A stretch of 64,000 bases of DNA, from positions 3,067,906-3,131,905 of the forward strand of contig NZ_CP046155.1 of NCBI RefSeq assembly GCF_016403105.1, in the 5' to 3' direction. The stretch's first letter is position 1. Each line of letters opens with the position of its first letter. Positions 18,166-27,085 of the stretch are shown here, one piece after another. A model generated the notes under the pieces. It did no database searches. It saw only the letters and a list, made by a program, of their open reading frames with translations, and was not told the origin of the DNA. This DNA comes from Leptolyngbya sp. BL0902. GTDB lineage: Bacteria > Cyanobacteriota > Cyanobacteriia > Phormidesmidales > Phormidesmidaceae. Both the position numbers and the translations under genes were made by a program.

Positions 18166-19629
18166 CTAACCCGCTTTACCAGGGCTGGAGGGCAGGGGCG
18201 GCGGTATGAGATCTGTGTCTAGCCGGGGCGGGCTACTGCGGAGGGCAGGCAAGGCAATGACCAGACGATATCCGGCCTCATCACTGCCCTGAAGACGGAG
18301 GTGGCCACCGTGATGCTGGGCAAGGTGATGGCACAGAAGCAGCCCCAGCCAGTGCTTAGACAAGTCCGCTGGGGTGAGGCCATTCCCCAACAGACCCTGA
18401 TTGTAGAGATCGTTTTCTAGGCGCTGGCAGCCGTCGCCCTGTTCGAGGGACTGACAAAGACTAATCATGCTGTTCGGTAGCCCCTCCCCTAACCAGGGAT
18501 TAGACACCCAAAGGGCCAGGGTGAGGGATTGGCCTTTGCGGGAGCTATGAATCCGCAGGATGCTGTTTTCGCTGGCCATGTGCATGAGGCTAAACACGGC
18601 GTGATAGAGGATTTGCTTGACCGTGTGCTGGTCGAGAATCCAGAGTCCTTGGTTGGGCTCTACGGTGAGATCTAGGGTTTGGGAGAGGGTTTCGGCTAGG
18701 GGCGCTAGGGTGTCGAGCACCTGATGGCCGAGGCGGTGAATATCAACGGGGGCGGCGACGAGTTTGTTGGTTTCTGGGCTAATCAGCCCCAGATCGAGCA
18801 TTTCATCGACTTGGTGCATCAGGGTTTGGCTGCTGGTGCGCACAATTTCCACATACTCCCGCTGTTTTTCGGTGAGGGGGCCGTAGATTTCGCGGCCCAA
18901 CATGCTGGTCATGCCGAGAACAGCGGTGAGAGGATTGCGCATATCCTGAATCAGTTGGCCAATCAGGTGTAGCCGCACGGCATCTACCGCCGCCTGCTCG
19001 GCTTGCGTGGTCTGGGCCGCAGACATCGGTCGGGTGGTGGCCTGTTGCCGTTCGTATTCTCCCATGCCCCAACGGGCTGCCATCGCCAAAAAGCTGACAT
19101 CCTGAGCGCTGAACTGCCGAGGCTGGCGATCCATCACCGCGAGGACACCAATGCACTGATGTTGGCTGGTGATGAGGGGCACGGCACAGTAGGCCGCCAG
19201 ACCATAGGTGGCCATCATCGCCGTTGGGCTGTGGTGGGGGAGTTGGGTGGCATCGGCCACGGCCCAGGGCTGTTGGCAGTCGAGGACGTAGGGGCTGAGG
19301 CTGTCGGCCAGCGGTAGCTGTCGATGTTCGGCCAGGGGATTTCCCAGGCCCAGGCTGGAGAGGCCGTAGGTGGCCTTCAGAACTTCGGTATCCGCTAAGA
19401 CCACGCTTACCCAGCCGATGGCAATCCCTAAATGATCTCGCACGAGTTGAATCGCTTCCTCGAAGGCAGGAATACTGCGATTGTCCTCAAGGTGGAGGGC
19501 GGCAATAGCGTCTAAGCGCTCTTGGGTTGAATGGGGACTCGTCACCGCAAGCGGGCGATGGGCAGACCAACTGTCCACCGTTACATCATTGGGAGCAAGT
19601 CCATGGGCTGGGGAAACTAGGAAACTCAT
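18166..19629 (-). CDS. GAF-domain histidine-kinase-like protein, degenerate catalytic core
   Basis: About 487 residues, read from the ATG at 19629 (a GTG two codons earlier is possible). A GAF domain covers about 50-190 (ends IGVLAVMDRQPRQFSAQDVSFLA). A HisKA-like helical hairpin follows, reading LIGQLIQDMRNPLTAVLGM. The usual SHELRTPL H-box has Gln where the phospho-acceptor His should be. The ATPase-like C-terminal part lacks the usual N-box Asn (ILYHAVFSLMHMA) and shows no DxGxG box. It looks like a pseudokinase of cyanobacterial type, perhaps a regulator of another kinase. The fold assignment is good; lack of activity is inferred. Confidence 0.8.
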   Translation of the reverse strand: MSFLVSPAHGLAPNDVTVDSWSAHRPLAVTSPHSTQERLDAIAALHLEDNRSIPAFEEAIQLVRDHLGIAIGWVSVVLADTEVLKATYGLSSLGLGNPLAEHRQLPLADSLSPYVLDCQQPWAVADATQLPHHSPTAMMATYGLAAYCAVPLITSQHQCIGVLAVMDRQPRQFSAQDVSFLAMAARWGMGEYERQQATTRPMSAAQTTQAEQAAVDAVRLHLIGQLIQDMRNPLTAVLGMTSMLGREIYGPLTEKQREYVEIVRTSSQTLMHQVDEMLDLGLISPETNKLVAAPVDIHRLGHQVLDTLAPLAETLSQTLDLTVEPNQGLWILDQHTVKQILYHAVFSLMHMASENSILRIHSSRKGQSLTLALWVSNPWLGEGLPNSMISLCQSLEQGDGCQRLENDLYNQGLLGNGLTPADLSKHWLGLLLCHHLAQHHGGHLRLQGSDEAGYRLVIALPALRSSPPRLDTDLIPPPLPSSPGKAG

Positions 19630-19949
19630 GGCCACAGATGGAGGAAGTTAGGAAGACATCCTTAGCATTCCCGAATCGCGGCCTGAATGCGCAGTTTTTT
19701 TGAAAAAAACGTAAATTTTTATACGCCATTTCATATTGACTCCTGACACTCGGTTTCCTCGGTGGAGCAGAGGAAGCGGGCCTAGAAGGGAATGGCGCTG
19801 GGCGGGCGGCTGATTAGAAGCGCGCAGGACGCTGGGGAACAAGATGGGCACAACCCAGTACGGAGACAGGCGATCAGGTGTTACCCCCACCGACGGCCCT
19901 ACGTAGTGGCTATTGTTGACTACGCTGCGGCTTTGTGTCCCAGCACCCG
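19630..19949. other. Intergenic region upstream of the GAF pseudokinase
   Basis: About 320 bp. It holds an AT-rich patch near 19690-19735, with a run of seven T then G then seven A, and a likely minus-strand promoter for the pseudokinase gene. An 80-codon minus frame (19648-19890) shows no domain. Confidence 0.4.
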
Positions 19950-20570
19950 CTAGGTTGTCCAGGGCGGTAGGGGATCGCGGTGCCCTTGGCCCTGGCCGTT
20001 CTGGCTAAAGTGTTTCGCGGCGCAGATACTACAGCGAGACCAGCGCTTCAGTTCGCCCGGTGGGGTGGGGCAACGACAATCTGGGCAGAGCATCCGTTGG
20101 GCCGCCATAGTCTGGGCCACCCTGGCCCAGCGCTGGAAACTTTCCTGGGCTGTAGGACGGTGATCGATAGGAGGTGGGGTGGAAATCACGTCGGGCTCGA
20201 AGCTGGGGTGCTGCCGTAGCCAGTCGGGCAGGTTATTGATGGGGGCTGAACTGGGCAAGGTTTTGGGGTGGGGGCGGCGAAACCAGTCGCCACTGGAAAA
20301 CCGTAGGTCTTGGAGGTCGATCTGAAGCTGTTGGTTGAGCTTGGTGAGAATGCCGATTCGCTCTAGGGTGAGGGTCTGCGCCCACATTGGATTTATGACG
20401 GTAACGTAAAGAATCGATTGCTCTAGCCGCACAGGCCGGGATTGGCGGGCGACAGCAGGCCCTACCACGGCAGACCAGTTTTCTAGAATGCGCCGAAACT
20501 GCCCTTGCCTACGCCATGCAGGCTGTTTCTCAACCTGGTTTAACAGGTGGCCAAGGGCATCGAGGGACAT
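19950..20570 (-). CDS. DUF721 / DciA-like protein with C-terminal zinc ribbon
   Basis: The ATG at 20570 gives 206 residues beginning MSLDALGHLLNQVEKQPAWR, which matches the DUF721 start; 26 extra in-frame upstream codons are Pro-rich and unsupported. The DUF721 domain (about 1-100) contains ILENWSAVVGPAVARQSRPVRLEQSILYVTV, the KH-like core of DciA, the ancestral loader of the DnaB helicase. After a Pro-rich linker comes a four-Cys cluster, CPDC (162-165) and CSIC (180-183). The zinc ribbon suggests added nucleic-acid or protein binding. A replication role is inferred from the family only. Confidence 0.8.
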   Translation of the reverse strand: MSLDALGHLLNQVEKQPAWRRQGQFRRILENWSAVVGPAVARQSRPVRLEQSILYVTVINPMWAQTLTLERIGILTKLNQQLQIDLQDLRFSSGDWFRRPHPKTLPSSAPINNLPDWLRQHPSFEPDVISTPPPIDHRPTAQESFQRWARVAQTMAAQRMLCPDCRCPTPPGELKRWSRCSICAAKHFSQNGQGQGHRDPLPPWTT

Positions 20571-20875
20571 GGGTATGCCTAGGGAGGTGGACGGTAGCTC
20601 GGCCCTTGGGGTGGGCGGTGGGGCGGTGGGCAAGCCTCGATGGCGCAAGACTCAGACTAGCGAGAGGCACCCTGGGGGCTAACGTTAAGTCTGCCCGATC
20701 TCCGTGGTGGGCGAGGACATAGCTTCGATGCCCATCTCCATCTGGCTTTAACCCAACCTTCTCACAGATTAACTGGATCCTAGCGGGTAACTAGACTGTA
20801 ACGAACGTTGTCAATGGGGAAGAAATCAGTAGTATTAGGGGTGTTCCGTTGATCGGTCGTCTAGGACGTTACGCC
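20571..20875. other. Divergent intergenic region
   Basis: About 305 bp between the divergent DUF721 and SPOR genes. It should contain both promoters. Nothing else is recognised. Confidence 0.4.
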
Positions 20876-22384
20876 ATGGTTCATCCGTCGGTTGGTTCCA
20901 CACCCTATCCTAATGCTTCCCAGCCAGGGGTAGCCAGCCCACCCAGCCCCGACCTCCACCGCGCCCTGGGGAGTCTCATGGTGAACCTGGATGATGAGAT
21001 CCTACGCTATCGCCATAGCCGCACCGGACAGGGGCCTCGTCCCGATACTCAGCGCAAACTTGCCTTTCGGCCCAAGGGTCGCCCCGCCCCCAGTTTGATG
21101 CCCCTCCAGGCGTCTGGCTCTAAGCCCAGCCAGGGCCAACCCACCCGCAGGCTGACGGATCCGCCCGTGCCCCAGAAACGCCGCACGGCGTCGGCCACCC
21201 CCAGTCTTCCGGCCTACGCACCAGGGGCTATTCCTGGTGTACCGCCCACCGCTGCGACTGATCTGGGCAGTACCCTAGCCCCCTATGCCCCGGCACCAGA
21301 TGCCTACCTGGAGAGCACAGCGGCTTTGCTGGGCAGTGCGCCCGCCGCTGCGCCCATCTATCGTCCAGAGGAGCCCTATTATCCAGAGCCCTACTTCCCC
21401 CAAGACGAGGCCGACTATGAACCGTCCCTGGCCCAACGGCTTTCTACGCCGTTAGGGGTGGGGGCATTGCTGCTGTTGCTGGTGGGCAGTGCGGGCTTAG
21501 GCTATTTGGCCACCTCCCCCGCCGCCCTCGACCATTTACGGGATCGAGTTGGCCTGGGGCATTCCTCCTCTCCGGCTCCTGATGCTGAGGATGGGGCACC
21601 TCCGGCCCTAGGGGAAGTGCCCACTGGGCTCCAAGGCATCGGCCCAGATTTGTCAGGCCAGACCTTTGACGCCCTGGATCTTGACCGGGTGAGTCGGCTA
21701 CCCGTAGAGCCTTCGCGAAGTGGGGCCAGTCTAGAACCAGCGGACAGGGCACTGAATTCTGCCCCCGGTGCCGATTCAGCGCCTGCCCCCACCGAGGCTT
21801 CCCCCACCGAAGCTGGGACAGCATCAAGCAGCCCTCCCCAACCCACGGAGCCCATTCGGCCTACGGGCACCCTCCGAACAGAACCTGTGACTCCCAGTGC
21901 GCCCAGCCGCCCCACTCCGGTGACGGTATCGCCGAGTGCCGTTTCGCCCGGTGCGGCTCGACCCGCTGCGTCTGCGCCCCCTGCGCCCATGCCTCCCATT
22001 GCCGCCCCCCCGGCACGTCCGGCTCCACCACCGTCAGCTCCAGCGGCTCCTCCTGCGGCCCAACCTCCCCAACCCCTCGGCACCGTGACCACCGCCCCTA
22101 CACCGCCGCCCTCACTCTCCGCCGCGCCCCCGCCGCCCTTAACCCCGTCGGCCTCAACTCCGCCTCCGGCCACCAGTCAGCCTAACTTCTATGTGGTGAC
22201 AGACTACACGGGCAACCAATCCCTAGAGTCTGCCCGCCGGGTGGTGGGCAATGCCTATGTGCGCGATTTTCAGGGCGGTACCAAGATTCAAATGGGGGCA
22301 TTTTCCCAGGAGTCCTCTGCCCGCACCTTGGTGGAGCAACTTCAGCAGCAAGGTATCCCAGCTCAGGTTTACAATACGCCCTAG
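20876..22384 (+). CDS. SPOR-domain membrane protein with long Pro/Ala-rich region
   Basis: The ATG at 20876 gives 502 residues; a TTG at 20849 is an alternative. The layout is an N-terminal cytoplasmic part, one TM (about 193-213, PLGVGALLLLLVGSAGLGYL), a Pro/Ala/Ser-rich periplasmic stalk of about 200 residues, and a C-terminal SPOR-like domain (FYVVTDYTG...KIQMGAFSQESSARTLVEQLQQQGIPAQVY). SPOR domains bind denuded peptidoglycan at division sites. The protein probably acts in cell division or wall remodelling. The pspA gene follows on the same strand 158 nt later. Confidence 0.82.
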   Translation: MVHPSVGSTPYPNASQPGVASPPSPDLHRALGSLMVNLDDEILRYRHSRTGQGPRPDTQRKLAFRPKGRPAPSLMPLQASGSKPSQGQPTRRLTDPPVPQKRRTASATPSLPAYAPGAIPGVPPTAATDLGSTLAPYAPAPDAYLESTAALLGSAPAAAPIYRPEEPYYPEPYFPQDEADYEPSLAQRLSTPLGVGALLLLLVGSAGLGYLATSPAALDHLRDRVGLGHSSSPAPDAEDGAPPALGEVPTGLQGIGPDLSGQTFDALDLDRVSRLPVEPSRSGASLEPADRALNSAPGADSAPAPTEASPTEAGTASSSPPQPTEPIRPTGTLRTEPVTPSAPSRPTPVTVSPSAVSPGAARPAASAPPAPMPPIAAPPARPAPPPSAPAAPPAAQPPQPLGTVTTAPTPPPSLSAAPPPPLTPSASTPPPATSQPNFYVVTDYTGNQSLESARRVVGNAYVRDFQGGTKIQMGAFSQESSARTLVEQLQQQGIPAQVYNTP

Positions 22385-22542
22385 CCAGGGCCTCAATCGC
22401 CGCCTGTGGGGCTGTTTTGGGGAAAACCAAGGACGCTCTGCTGGGGACTCAGGCCTGCGGTTCACCCCTAGGCCAAAGAACGGCTGTTATGCTGAATCAG
22501 GGGGCCAACCTGCCCTCTTATTTTGGAGACTGGGAGAACGCT

Positions 22543-23238
22543 ATGGGGTTGTTTGATCGCGCCTTTCGTACCCTGCGGGCCAACCTCAACGGCATGGTCA
22601 ACCAGGCTGAAGACCCCGCCAAAGTCCTGGAGCAAACCCTGTTGGAGATGGAGTCGAATCTGCTGCAACTGAGGCAGGCCGTCGCCCAGGCCATTGCCAC
22701 CCAAAAGCGCACCGAACGCCAAAGCGCCCAGGCCCAAACCACCGCCCAAGAATGGTACAACCGCGCTGAACTCGCCCTGCAAAAAGGAGACGAGGCCACC
22801 GCCCGACAGGCTCTCACCCGCCGCCAAACCTCCCTAGAAGCAGCCCAAGCCATGGATAGTCAACTGGTGCAGCAGCGGCAGGTGGTTGCCACCATGAAGG
22901 AAAACATGCACCGCCTAGAAACTAAAATTGCCGAGGCTAAAACCAAAAAAGATTTGTACATTGCCCGCGCCCGTTCCGCCGAAGCCTCCCAGCGCTTGCA
23001 GGAGATGATCGGTGGCTTTAGCAGCGGTGGAGCCAAGACGGCATTCGACCAAATGGAACAGCGCGTGCTGGATTTAGAGGCTCGTTCTGAGGCCATGCAA
23101 GACCTCAGTGGCGACCCCCTAGAGCGCCAGTTCACTGCCCTAGAAAGGGGTGGCCCCGTTGAGCAAGAACTCGATGCTATGAAAGCTCGACTCGGTCAAT
23201 CTGCCCCAGCCCCAGAGAGCCTACCCCCAGCAAGTTAA
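22543..23238 (+). CDS. pspA: PspA/IM30 (Vipp1) family membrane-remodelling protein
   Basis: The ATG at 22543 (MGLFDRAFRTLRANLNGMV) is the conserved start of the family and has GGAG just before it; 42 in-frame upstream codons are not coding. The 231-residue protein is almost entirely helical: the amphipathic H1 that binds membranes, then the long hairpin (AEDPAKVLEQTLLEMESNL...). Family proteins form ESCRT-III-like assemblies that protect or build membranes, including thylakoids. The short tail after the last core helix favours PspA over Vipp1, whose extra C-terminal helix is expected to be longer. The choice is not certain. Confidence 0.9.
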   Translation: MGLFDRAFRTLRANLNGMVNQAEDPAKVLEQTLLEMESNLLQLRQAVAQAIATQKRTERQSAQAQTTAQEWYNRAELALQKGDEATARQALTRRQTSLEAAQAMDSQLVQQRQVVATMKENMHRLETKIAEAKTKKDLYIARARSAEASQRLQEMIGGFSSGGAKTAFDQMEQRVLDLEARSEAMQDLSGDPLERQFTALERGGPVEQELDAMKARLGQSAPAPESLPPAS

Positions 23239-23452
23239 GGCTTGACAGCCACGGTGATAAAAACTACGTGATAAAGCCACACTCTGCAAGATTATTGCAT
23301 TGCCGAATCATGGGAAACGGGTGAGGTTCGGGGAACTGGGTACGGTAGGTTCGGTGGGGAAATACCCCATGGGATTAGGGTTTCTCGCCCTAGAACCGCC
23401 TAAAAAAATAGCACACTATAGAGTCATAGCCTAGGTGGTTTAACCACTCATT

Positions 23453-23472
23453 CAACAACTAGGAGGTTGCTG
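23453..23472 (+). promoter_or_regulatory. Hairpin with the hsp20 ribosome binding site in the loop and stem
   Basis: CAACAAC (23453-23459) can pair with GTTGCTG (23466-23472) at six of seven positions. The loop and the edge of the stem contain the strong AGGAGG (23461-23466), 8 nt before the hsp20 ATG. Small heat-shock genes in cyanobacteria are known to use short 5'-UTR hairpins as RNA thermometers; whether this weak stem does so is inference. Confidence 0.4.
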
Positions 23473-23474
23473 TA

Positions 23475-23957
23475 ATGATCGTTCGTCGCTATCTCGATCC
23501 CATCTCTGAAATTAATGCCATTCGCCGTCAAATTAACGACGTCTTTGGTGACTTTGCTGCTGAAGTTTTGCCCAGGGCTGATTGGGCTCCGGCGGTACGT
23601 TTATTGGATCAAGGCGATCACTTTTTGCTGACGGCCCATGTGGTTGGTATTGAGCCTGAAGCCTTGAATGTGCAGGTGACGGCTGACACCATTTCCCTAG
23701 AAGGTCAGCGCCCTGAACCGACCTTGCCAGAGGATACCAAGCTGCTCTATGACGATGTGCGCTATGGGCAGTTCCAGCGGGTCATTAACCTGCCGGAACC
23801 CATTCAAAATAGCCTGGTAACTGCCGAATTTAACCATGGCATCCTGACGCTGACCCTGCCTAAAGTAGTGGAATCCCAAACCAAGGTTGTGAAAATTACC
23901 TTGGGTGCTCCTACCCTAGAGGCCCGTCAGCCAGAAGGTGAGGGAACCAAAGCCTAG
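23475..23957 (+). CDS. Small heat-shock protein, Hsp20/alpha-crystallin family
   Basis: A 160-residue chaperone with the start MIVRRYLDPISEINAIRRQINDVF. The alpha-crystallin domain spans about 38-140; it contains YGQFQRVINLP and the closing AEFNHGILTLTLPK, the G-x-L motif of the family. ATP-independent holdases of this kind bind unfolding proteins and thylakoid membranes under heat. The C-terminal tail is short and has no clear I-x-I motif. An excellent Shine-Dalgarno lies in a possible hairpin upstream, and an intrinsic terminator follows at 24076. The gene is monocistronic. Confidence 0.93.
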   Translation: MIVRRYLDPISEINAIRRQINDVFGDFAAEVLPRADWAPAVRLLDQGDHFLLTAHVVGIEPEALNVQVTADTISLEGQRPEPTLPEDTKLLYDDVRYGQFQRVINLPEPIQNSLVTAEFNHGILTLTLPKVVESQTKVVKITLGAPTLEARQPEGEGTKA

Positions 23958-24075
23958 GAACTCCGTTGGTATGATGTCGATCCAGCGGTAAAGCCTTCGG
24001 AAATCGTGGACAATAGGCTGCTGCCATAAAGCCTAATTCGATCCCAACATCCAACCTGTTTCTAGGTCTAAATTC

Positions 24076-24099
24076 AGGGGAACTGAGGTTCCCCTTTTT
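24076..24099 (+). terminator. Intrinsic terminator after hsp20
   Basis: AGGGGAAC (24076-24083) pairs with GTTCCCCT (24088-24095) around a TGAG loop. A five-T run follows directly (24095-24099). Confidence 0.85.
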
Positions 24100-24110
24100 G
24101 GTGGGTTGAG

Positions 24111-24410
24111 CTACAGGCCGTCCCAAAATGTGCCCGTACCAATTAAAGCCTCGTAGGGTTCGAGTTGGTCAAAGGAAAAGTCCACCATGGTGGGGACGAG
24201 AAGGGCATGGGCTGGGTGCTGGTGGCTGACAAAGAGCTTGCCGTCGCGGTCGTACAAAAAAAGGGAAACGTGCTCGTCGTTCTCAAGTTCGGCAACTAGG
24301 CCATACTCAAACCCTGGCCAGTCCTTGGGCTGCTGGGTAGCCCAATCCTTAGGACGGTAGGGTTCGGCTAGCTTAACCACATCTCCGGCGGCAATGGCGT
24401 ACTCAGACAC
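24111..24410 (-). CDS. Hypothetical protein, 99 residues
   Basis: An acidic, soluble-looking protein starting MSEYAIAAGDVVKLAEPYRPKDW. The opening (AGDVVKL, then EYGLVAELENDEHVSLFLYD) looks like a small beta-barrel of SH3 or KOW-like kind. It then has a conserved-looking FDQLEPYEALIGTGTFWDGL ending. No family is recognised. It converges with hsp20, sharing the terminator region, and has no close partner upstream. Confidence 0.65.
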   Translation of the reverse strand: MSEYAIAAGDVVKLAEPYRPKDWATQQPKDWPGFEYGLVAELENDEHVSLFLYDRDGKLFVSHQHPAHALLVPTMVDFSFDQLEPYEALIGTGTFWDGL

Positions 24411-24969
24411 AGTGGATCTCCGCTGAACGTCAGGTTGAAAAACAGGGCAGAGAGCACAACCTTGGGGCTAATGGCCAAGGGGCACGATGAATACCGGGTC
24501 TGCTAAGGCCCTTCTGCCGTTTAGCTAGATTACCGTAGCCTTGGGGGAAAGAGGAACTTTGTGTATTCAAAGACACAGTTTTTAAGAAAATGATCCGGCC
24601 CGTACAGAGGATAGTGCCTCTGGCGAGACAGCCTATCCATCTGGGACTGGGAAATAGCCCTAAATCCGCATAGAAAAACTCCTATATCAATTAGGGTTTT
24701 TACCAGCCTTGAGACTTTGACAAACACCACGAATTTCAGTATGGAGGAGGCTACGCCAACGACCAGATCCACAGGGGCAAGATCAAGGGTTAAATTGGGG
24801 GTAAATACTAGGATTTAGGATAGCTGGGGCTGGAGATCCCGCAGGTAGGGCCACCTGCCAGGGCAGAATCTTGTGGGGGCTTGCGCCAGATTGGGCATTC
24901 GATCCTAATATTCATAACGAAAGGGACGGGGGCATCCCGGCGCAATACGCTGTTTCATGAGGATCAATC
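24411..24969. other. Intergenic region
   Basis: About 560 bp between two divergent genes. A minus-strand frame of 80 codons (24530-24772) has no Shine-Dalgarno or domain that could be recognised and is not called. No repeat or RNA was recognised. Confidence 0.4.
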
Positions 24970-26520
24970 ATGGGTACCTGGGTTAAGGAAACCGACGAAG
25001 CCATCTATCTCATGCAGGGCAATCAATGGATTTCCCGCATTCAGAAAAAGCCCTCCTCCAGCAACCCCAGGGAACAAGTCCTCAATGTTGAGGGGATGCG
25101 GCAGTGGTTTCTGCGGGCCGATGCCCCTTTGGCAATGACAGTTTCGGTCGGATCTGGGGGATCGGAGCCAGATCGGATGGGCGCAGCTACGCCGGACAAG
25201 AACCCCCAAGGGGAGGAGAGCCTAGGGGAGGCCGATGGTGAGGGATTGGCCCCCCTGGGGGAAGATCGTCCTAGCCTGGGGGCCAAACTGCGGGTAAAAA
25301 AAACCACCTACTTTAGGCGACAGCCTCTCCCCGCTGATCGCTTGGCGGAAGTCGATAAAATTTTGCTCACCCAGGGGAGCGTTCTTGATCTTCAGTACTA
25401 CGTTGATCTCGGGGATCATCAATGGCAGGTAGAACTGCGAGAGCCTACCCTGGGGAACCAGCCGCAAAAAACCTGGTGGGTCGATGCCCGTGATGTGGAA
25501 ATGATCACCCACATTACCCTCACGGCAATCCGCAAGACCGTCTTTAAACGAGAGGCCAAGGACTCCTCTCAGCTTCCGGCAACCAGCCTGTTGACCATCG
25601 CCCAGGGTGCCCGATTTCATCTGATCAACAACACACCCGCCGCTGGCGACCACGCGGAAATAGAGCTGGCGGAGGTGCCCTCCAGCCAAGAGACGAGGCG
25701 ACAGTGGTTTGTCTATAAACCCGACGTCAACATTGAAGGCAGGCGGGAACTGCTGCGGGTGAAGGGGGACACGGTCTTCAAAACCCAGCCGATTCAGTCC
25801 AGCCAGCTCACCAGCGAGGAAAAGGTGCTGGTCAAAAAAGGGACGGTGTTTTTGCTCAACTCCTACGCTCAGCCCGCCCAAAACCATGTGCGGGTCGCCC
25901 TCCAGGGTGCTTTTCTGGGGCCCAAAAACCTCACAACCTGGTACGCCTACATTCCCGATATTGAGATGGAGGGCACCAGCCTGGGCAACAATCCCAAGGA
26001 TCAAGGGGTGGCCCCGGTGGCCCCTACCAGAACGGCCCCCGCCCCGGTAGATCGCGGCATTCGGCTGACCCTCCCTGGCCTCAGCGGCACCTACTACTCC
26101 AACGATCCGATCTATCCCGTCAATCAGTACGGACAGCCCGGCAACTTTACCTGGGCTGAGGCCCTGCACGTTAATCGAGCGACGGGCTACTATCGCAAAC
26201 CCGCCAATGCCGCTGTGGTGCAGGGCATCTTTCGGATAGCTCGCGCCCTAGAGGAAATTCGTCGTATGTACGGAGATCGCCCCATGCGCATCAACTCCTG
26301 GTATCGTGACCCTGCCACCAATGCCGCCGTCGGGGGGGCTCGGTTTTCACGCCACCTGTCGGGGGACGCGGTAGATTTTGTCATTCCGGGGGTCAGTTGC
26401 TTCAATGTCTACGCCCGCCTCAGTCCTTGGTGGGGCCAACGGGGTGGTCTCGCCAGCTCCTCGGTCTTCACCCATATTGACGCTCGGGGCTACCGGGCTC
26501 GGTGGGATTACGGGTATTAA
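24970..26520 (+). CDS. M15A-type peptidase with three internal repeats
   Basis: A 516-residue protein with no evident signal peptide. After a low-complexity linker (about 55-100) come three related units of about 75 residues (about 106-180, 181-258 and 259-335). Each has a [KR]-x-T-x-F-[KR] opening, a ...L-x-QG/KG-x-[VF]-x-[LF] middle and a W-[WFY]-[VA] closing. The C-terminal domain (about 370-516) is peptidase M15A: MRINSWYRDPATNAAVGG, then SRHLSGDAVDF (zinc ligands His and Asp) and VFTHIDARG (third His). M15A enzymes are D,D-carboxypeptidases or endolysin-like peptidases. The repeats may be cell-wall-binding modules. Confidence 0.85.
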   Translation: MGTWVKETDEAIYLMQGNQWISRIQKKPSSSNPREQVLNVEGMRQWFLRADAPLAMTVSVGSGGSEPDRMGAATPDKNPQGEESLGEADGEGLAPLGEDRPSLGAKLRVKKTTYFRRQPLPADRLAEVDKILLTQGSVLDLQYYVDLGDHQWQVELREPTLGNQPQKTWWVDARDVEMITHITLTAIRKTVFKREAKDSSQLPATSLLTIAQGARFHLINNTPAAGDHAEIELAEVPSSQETRRQWFVYKPDVNIEGRRELLRVKGDTVFKTQPIQSSQLTSEEKVLVKKGTVFLLNSYAQPAQNHVRVALQGAFLGPKNLTTWYAYIPDIEMEGTSLGNNPKDQGVAPVAPTRTAPAPVDRGIRLTLPGLSGTYYSNDPIYPVNQYGQPGNFTWAEALHVNRATGYYRKPANAAVVQGIFRIARALEEIRRMYGDRPMRINSWYRDPATNAAVGGARFSRHLSGDAVDFVIPGVSCFNVYARLSPWWGQRGGLASSSVFTHIDARGYRARWDYGY

Positions 26521-26641
26521 CCGATCAGCCTGGGGAAATTAAATACAAAGTCAAGATAATTTGTTCGGAAGAACCCTGCCGAAGCCCTAGGGAAAAGGTT
26601 AAAATTTACCTTGATTTTTAAGCGTTAGAACAATTTCTACC

Positions 26642-26923
26642 ATGGCGGATTCCGGTACTTCCCCGACCAGCGACAATTTTGAACTATTGCCCCGTCAAGA
26701 AAGGGTAGAAACGCTGCGTAATGCCCTAGAGACCCTGCAAATTGCCGACGAAATCGCTAAGCAAGGCTATCTTATCACCAGTTCCGAACTGGCTGATTTA
26801 ATGGACGTGAATGCCAGCGCTGTCACCAGTCGGGGCGAACTTTGGCACTGGCGCAACTGGTCTGTTTCCCGGGTGCGGCGCGAAGGCAATCAAATTCTCT
26901 GGCAAATCGAGCGCATCGACTAA
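26642..26923 (+). CDS. Small HTH-like protein, 93 residues
   Basis: The central part ITSSELADLMDVNASAVTSRGELWHWRNWSVSRVRREGNQILWQI reads like a winged helix-turn-helix: a LADLMDVNASAV turn, then a recognition helix rich in W and R, then a wing. The N-terminal 45 residues are acidic and helical. No named family is recognised, though the look is of a conserved cyanobacterial protein. It may bind DNA. It is monocistronic, with its own terminator. Confidence 0.7.
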   Translation: MADSGTSPTSDNFELLPRQERVETLRNALETLQIADEIAKQGYLITSSELADLMDVNASAVTSRGELWHWRNWSVSRVRREGNQILWQIERID

Positions 26924-26945
26924 CGGTTTGCGAGCGCTTTCCACG

Positions 26946-26977
26946 AAATGGGCATAGGATTTCTCTGCCCATTTTTT
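26946..26977 (+). terminator. Intrinsic terminator after the 93-residue HTH gene
   Basis: AAATGGGCA (26946-26954) pairs with TGCCCATTT (26966-26974) around an 11-nt loop, and the T run continues to 26977. Confidence 0.85.
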
Positions 26978-27085
26978 AGCGCATCTAGCCAGAGCGAAGG
27001 TGTCCCCAGGATGAGGGTGTCCCAAGATAGGCCCCCAGGGAGGTCTTCGGGTGGTGGCGACCTTCTGTCCGCCCAACCTGTGCGC

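Noticed and set aside
19648-19890. 80-codon minus-strand frame
   Set aside because: Low-complexity, no domain and no ribosome binding site; overlaps a likely promoter.
24530-24772. 80-codon minus-strand frame
   Set aside because: No domain, no clear start signal; not conserved-looking.
25222-26169. Minus-strand frame of 315 codons
   Set aside because: Antisense to the M15 peptidase gene with no recognisable domain.
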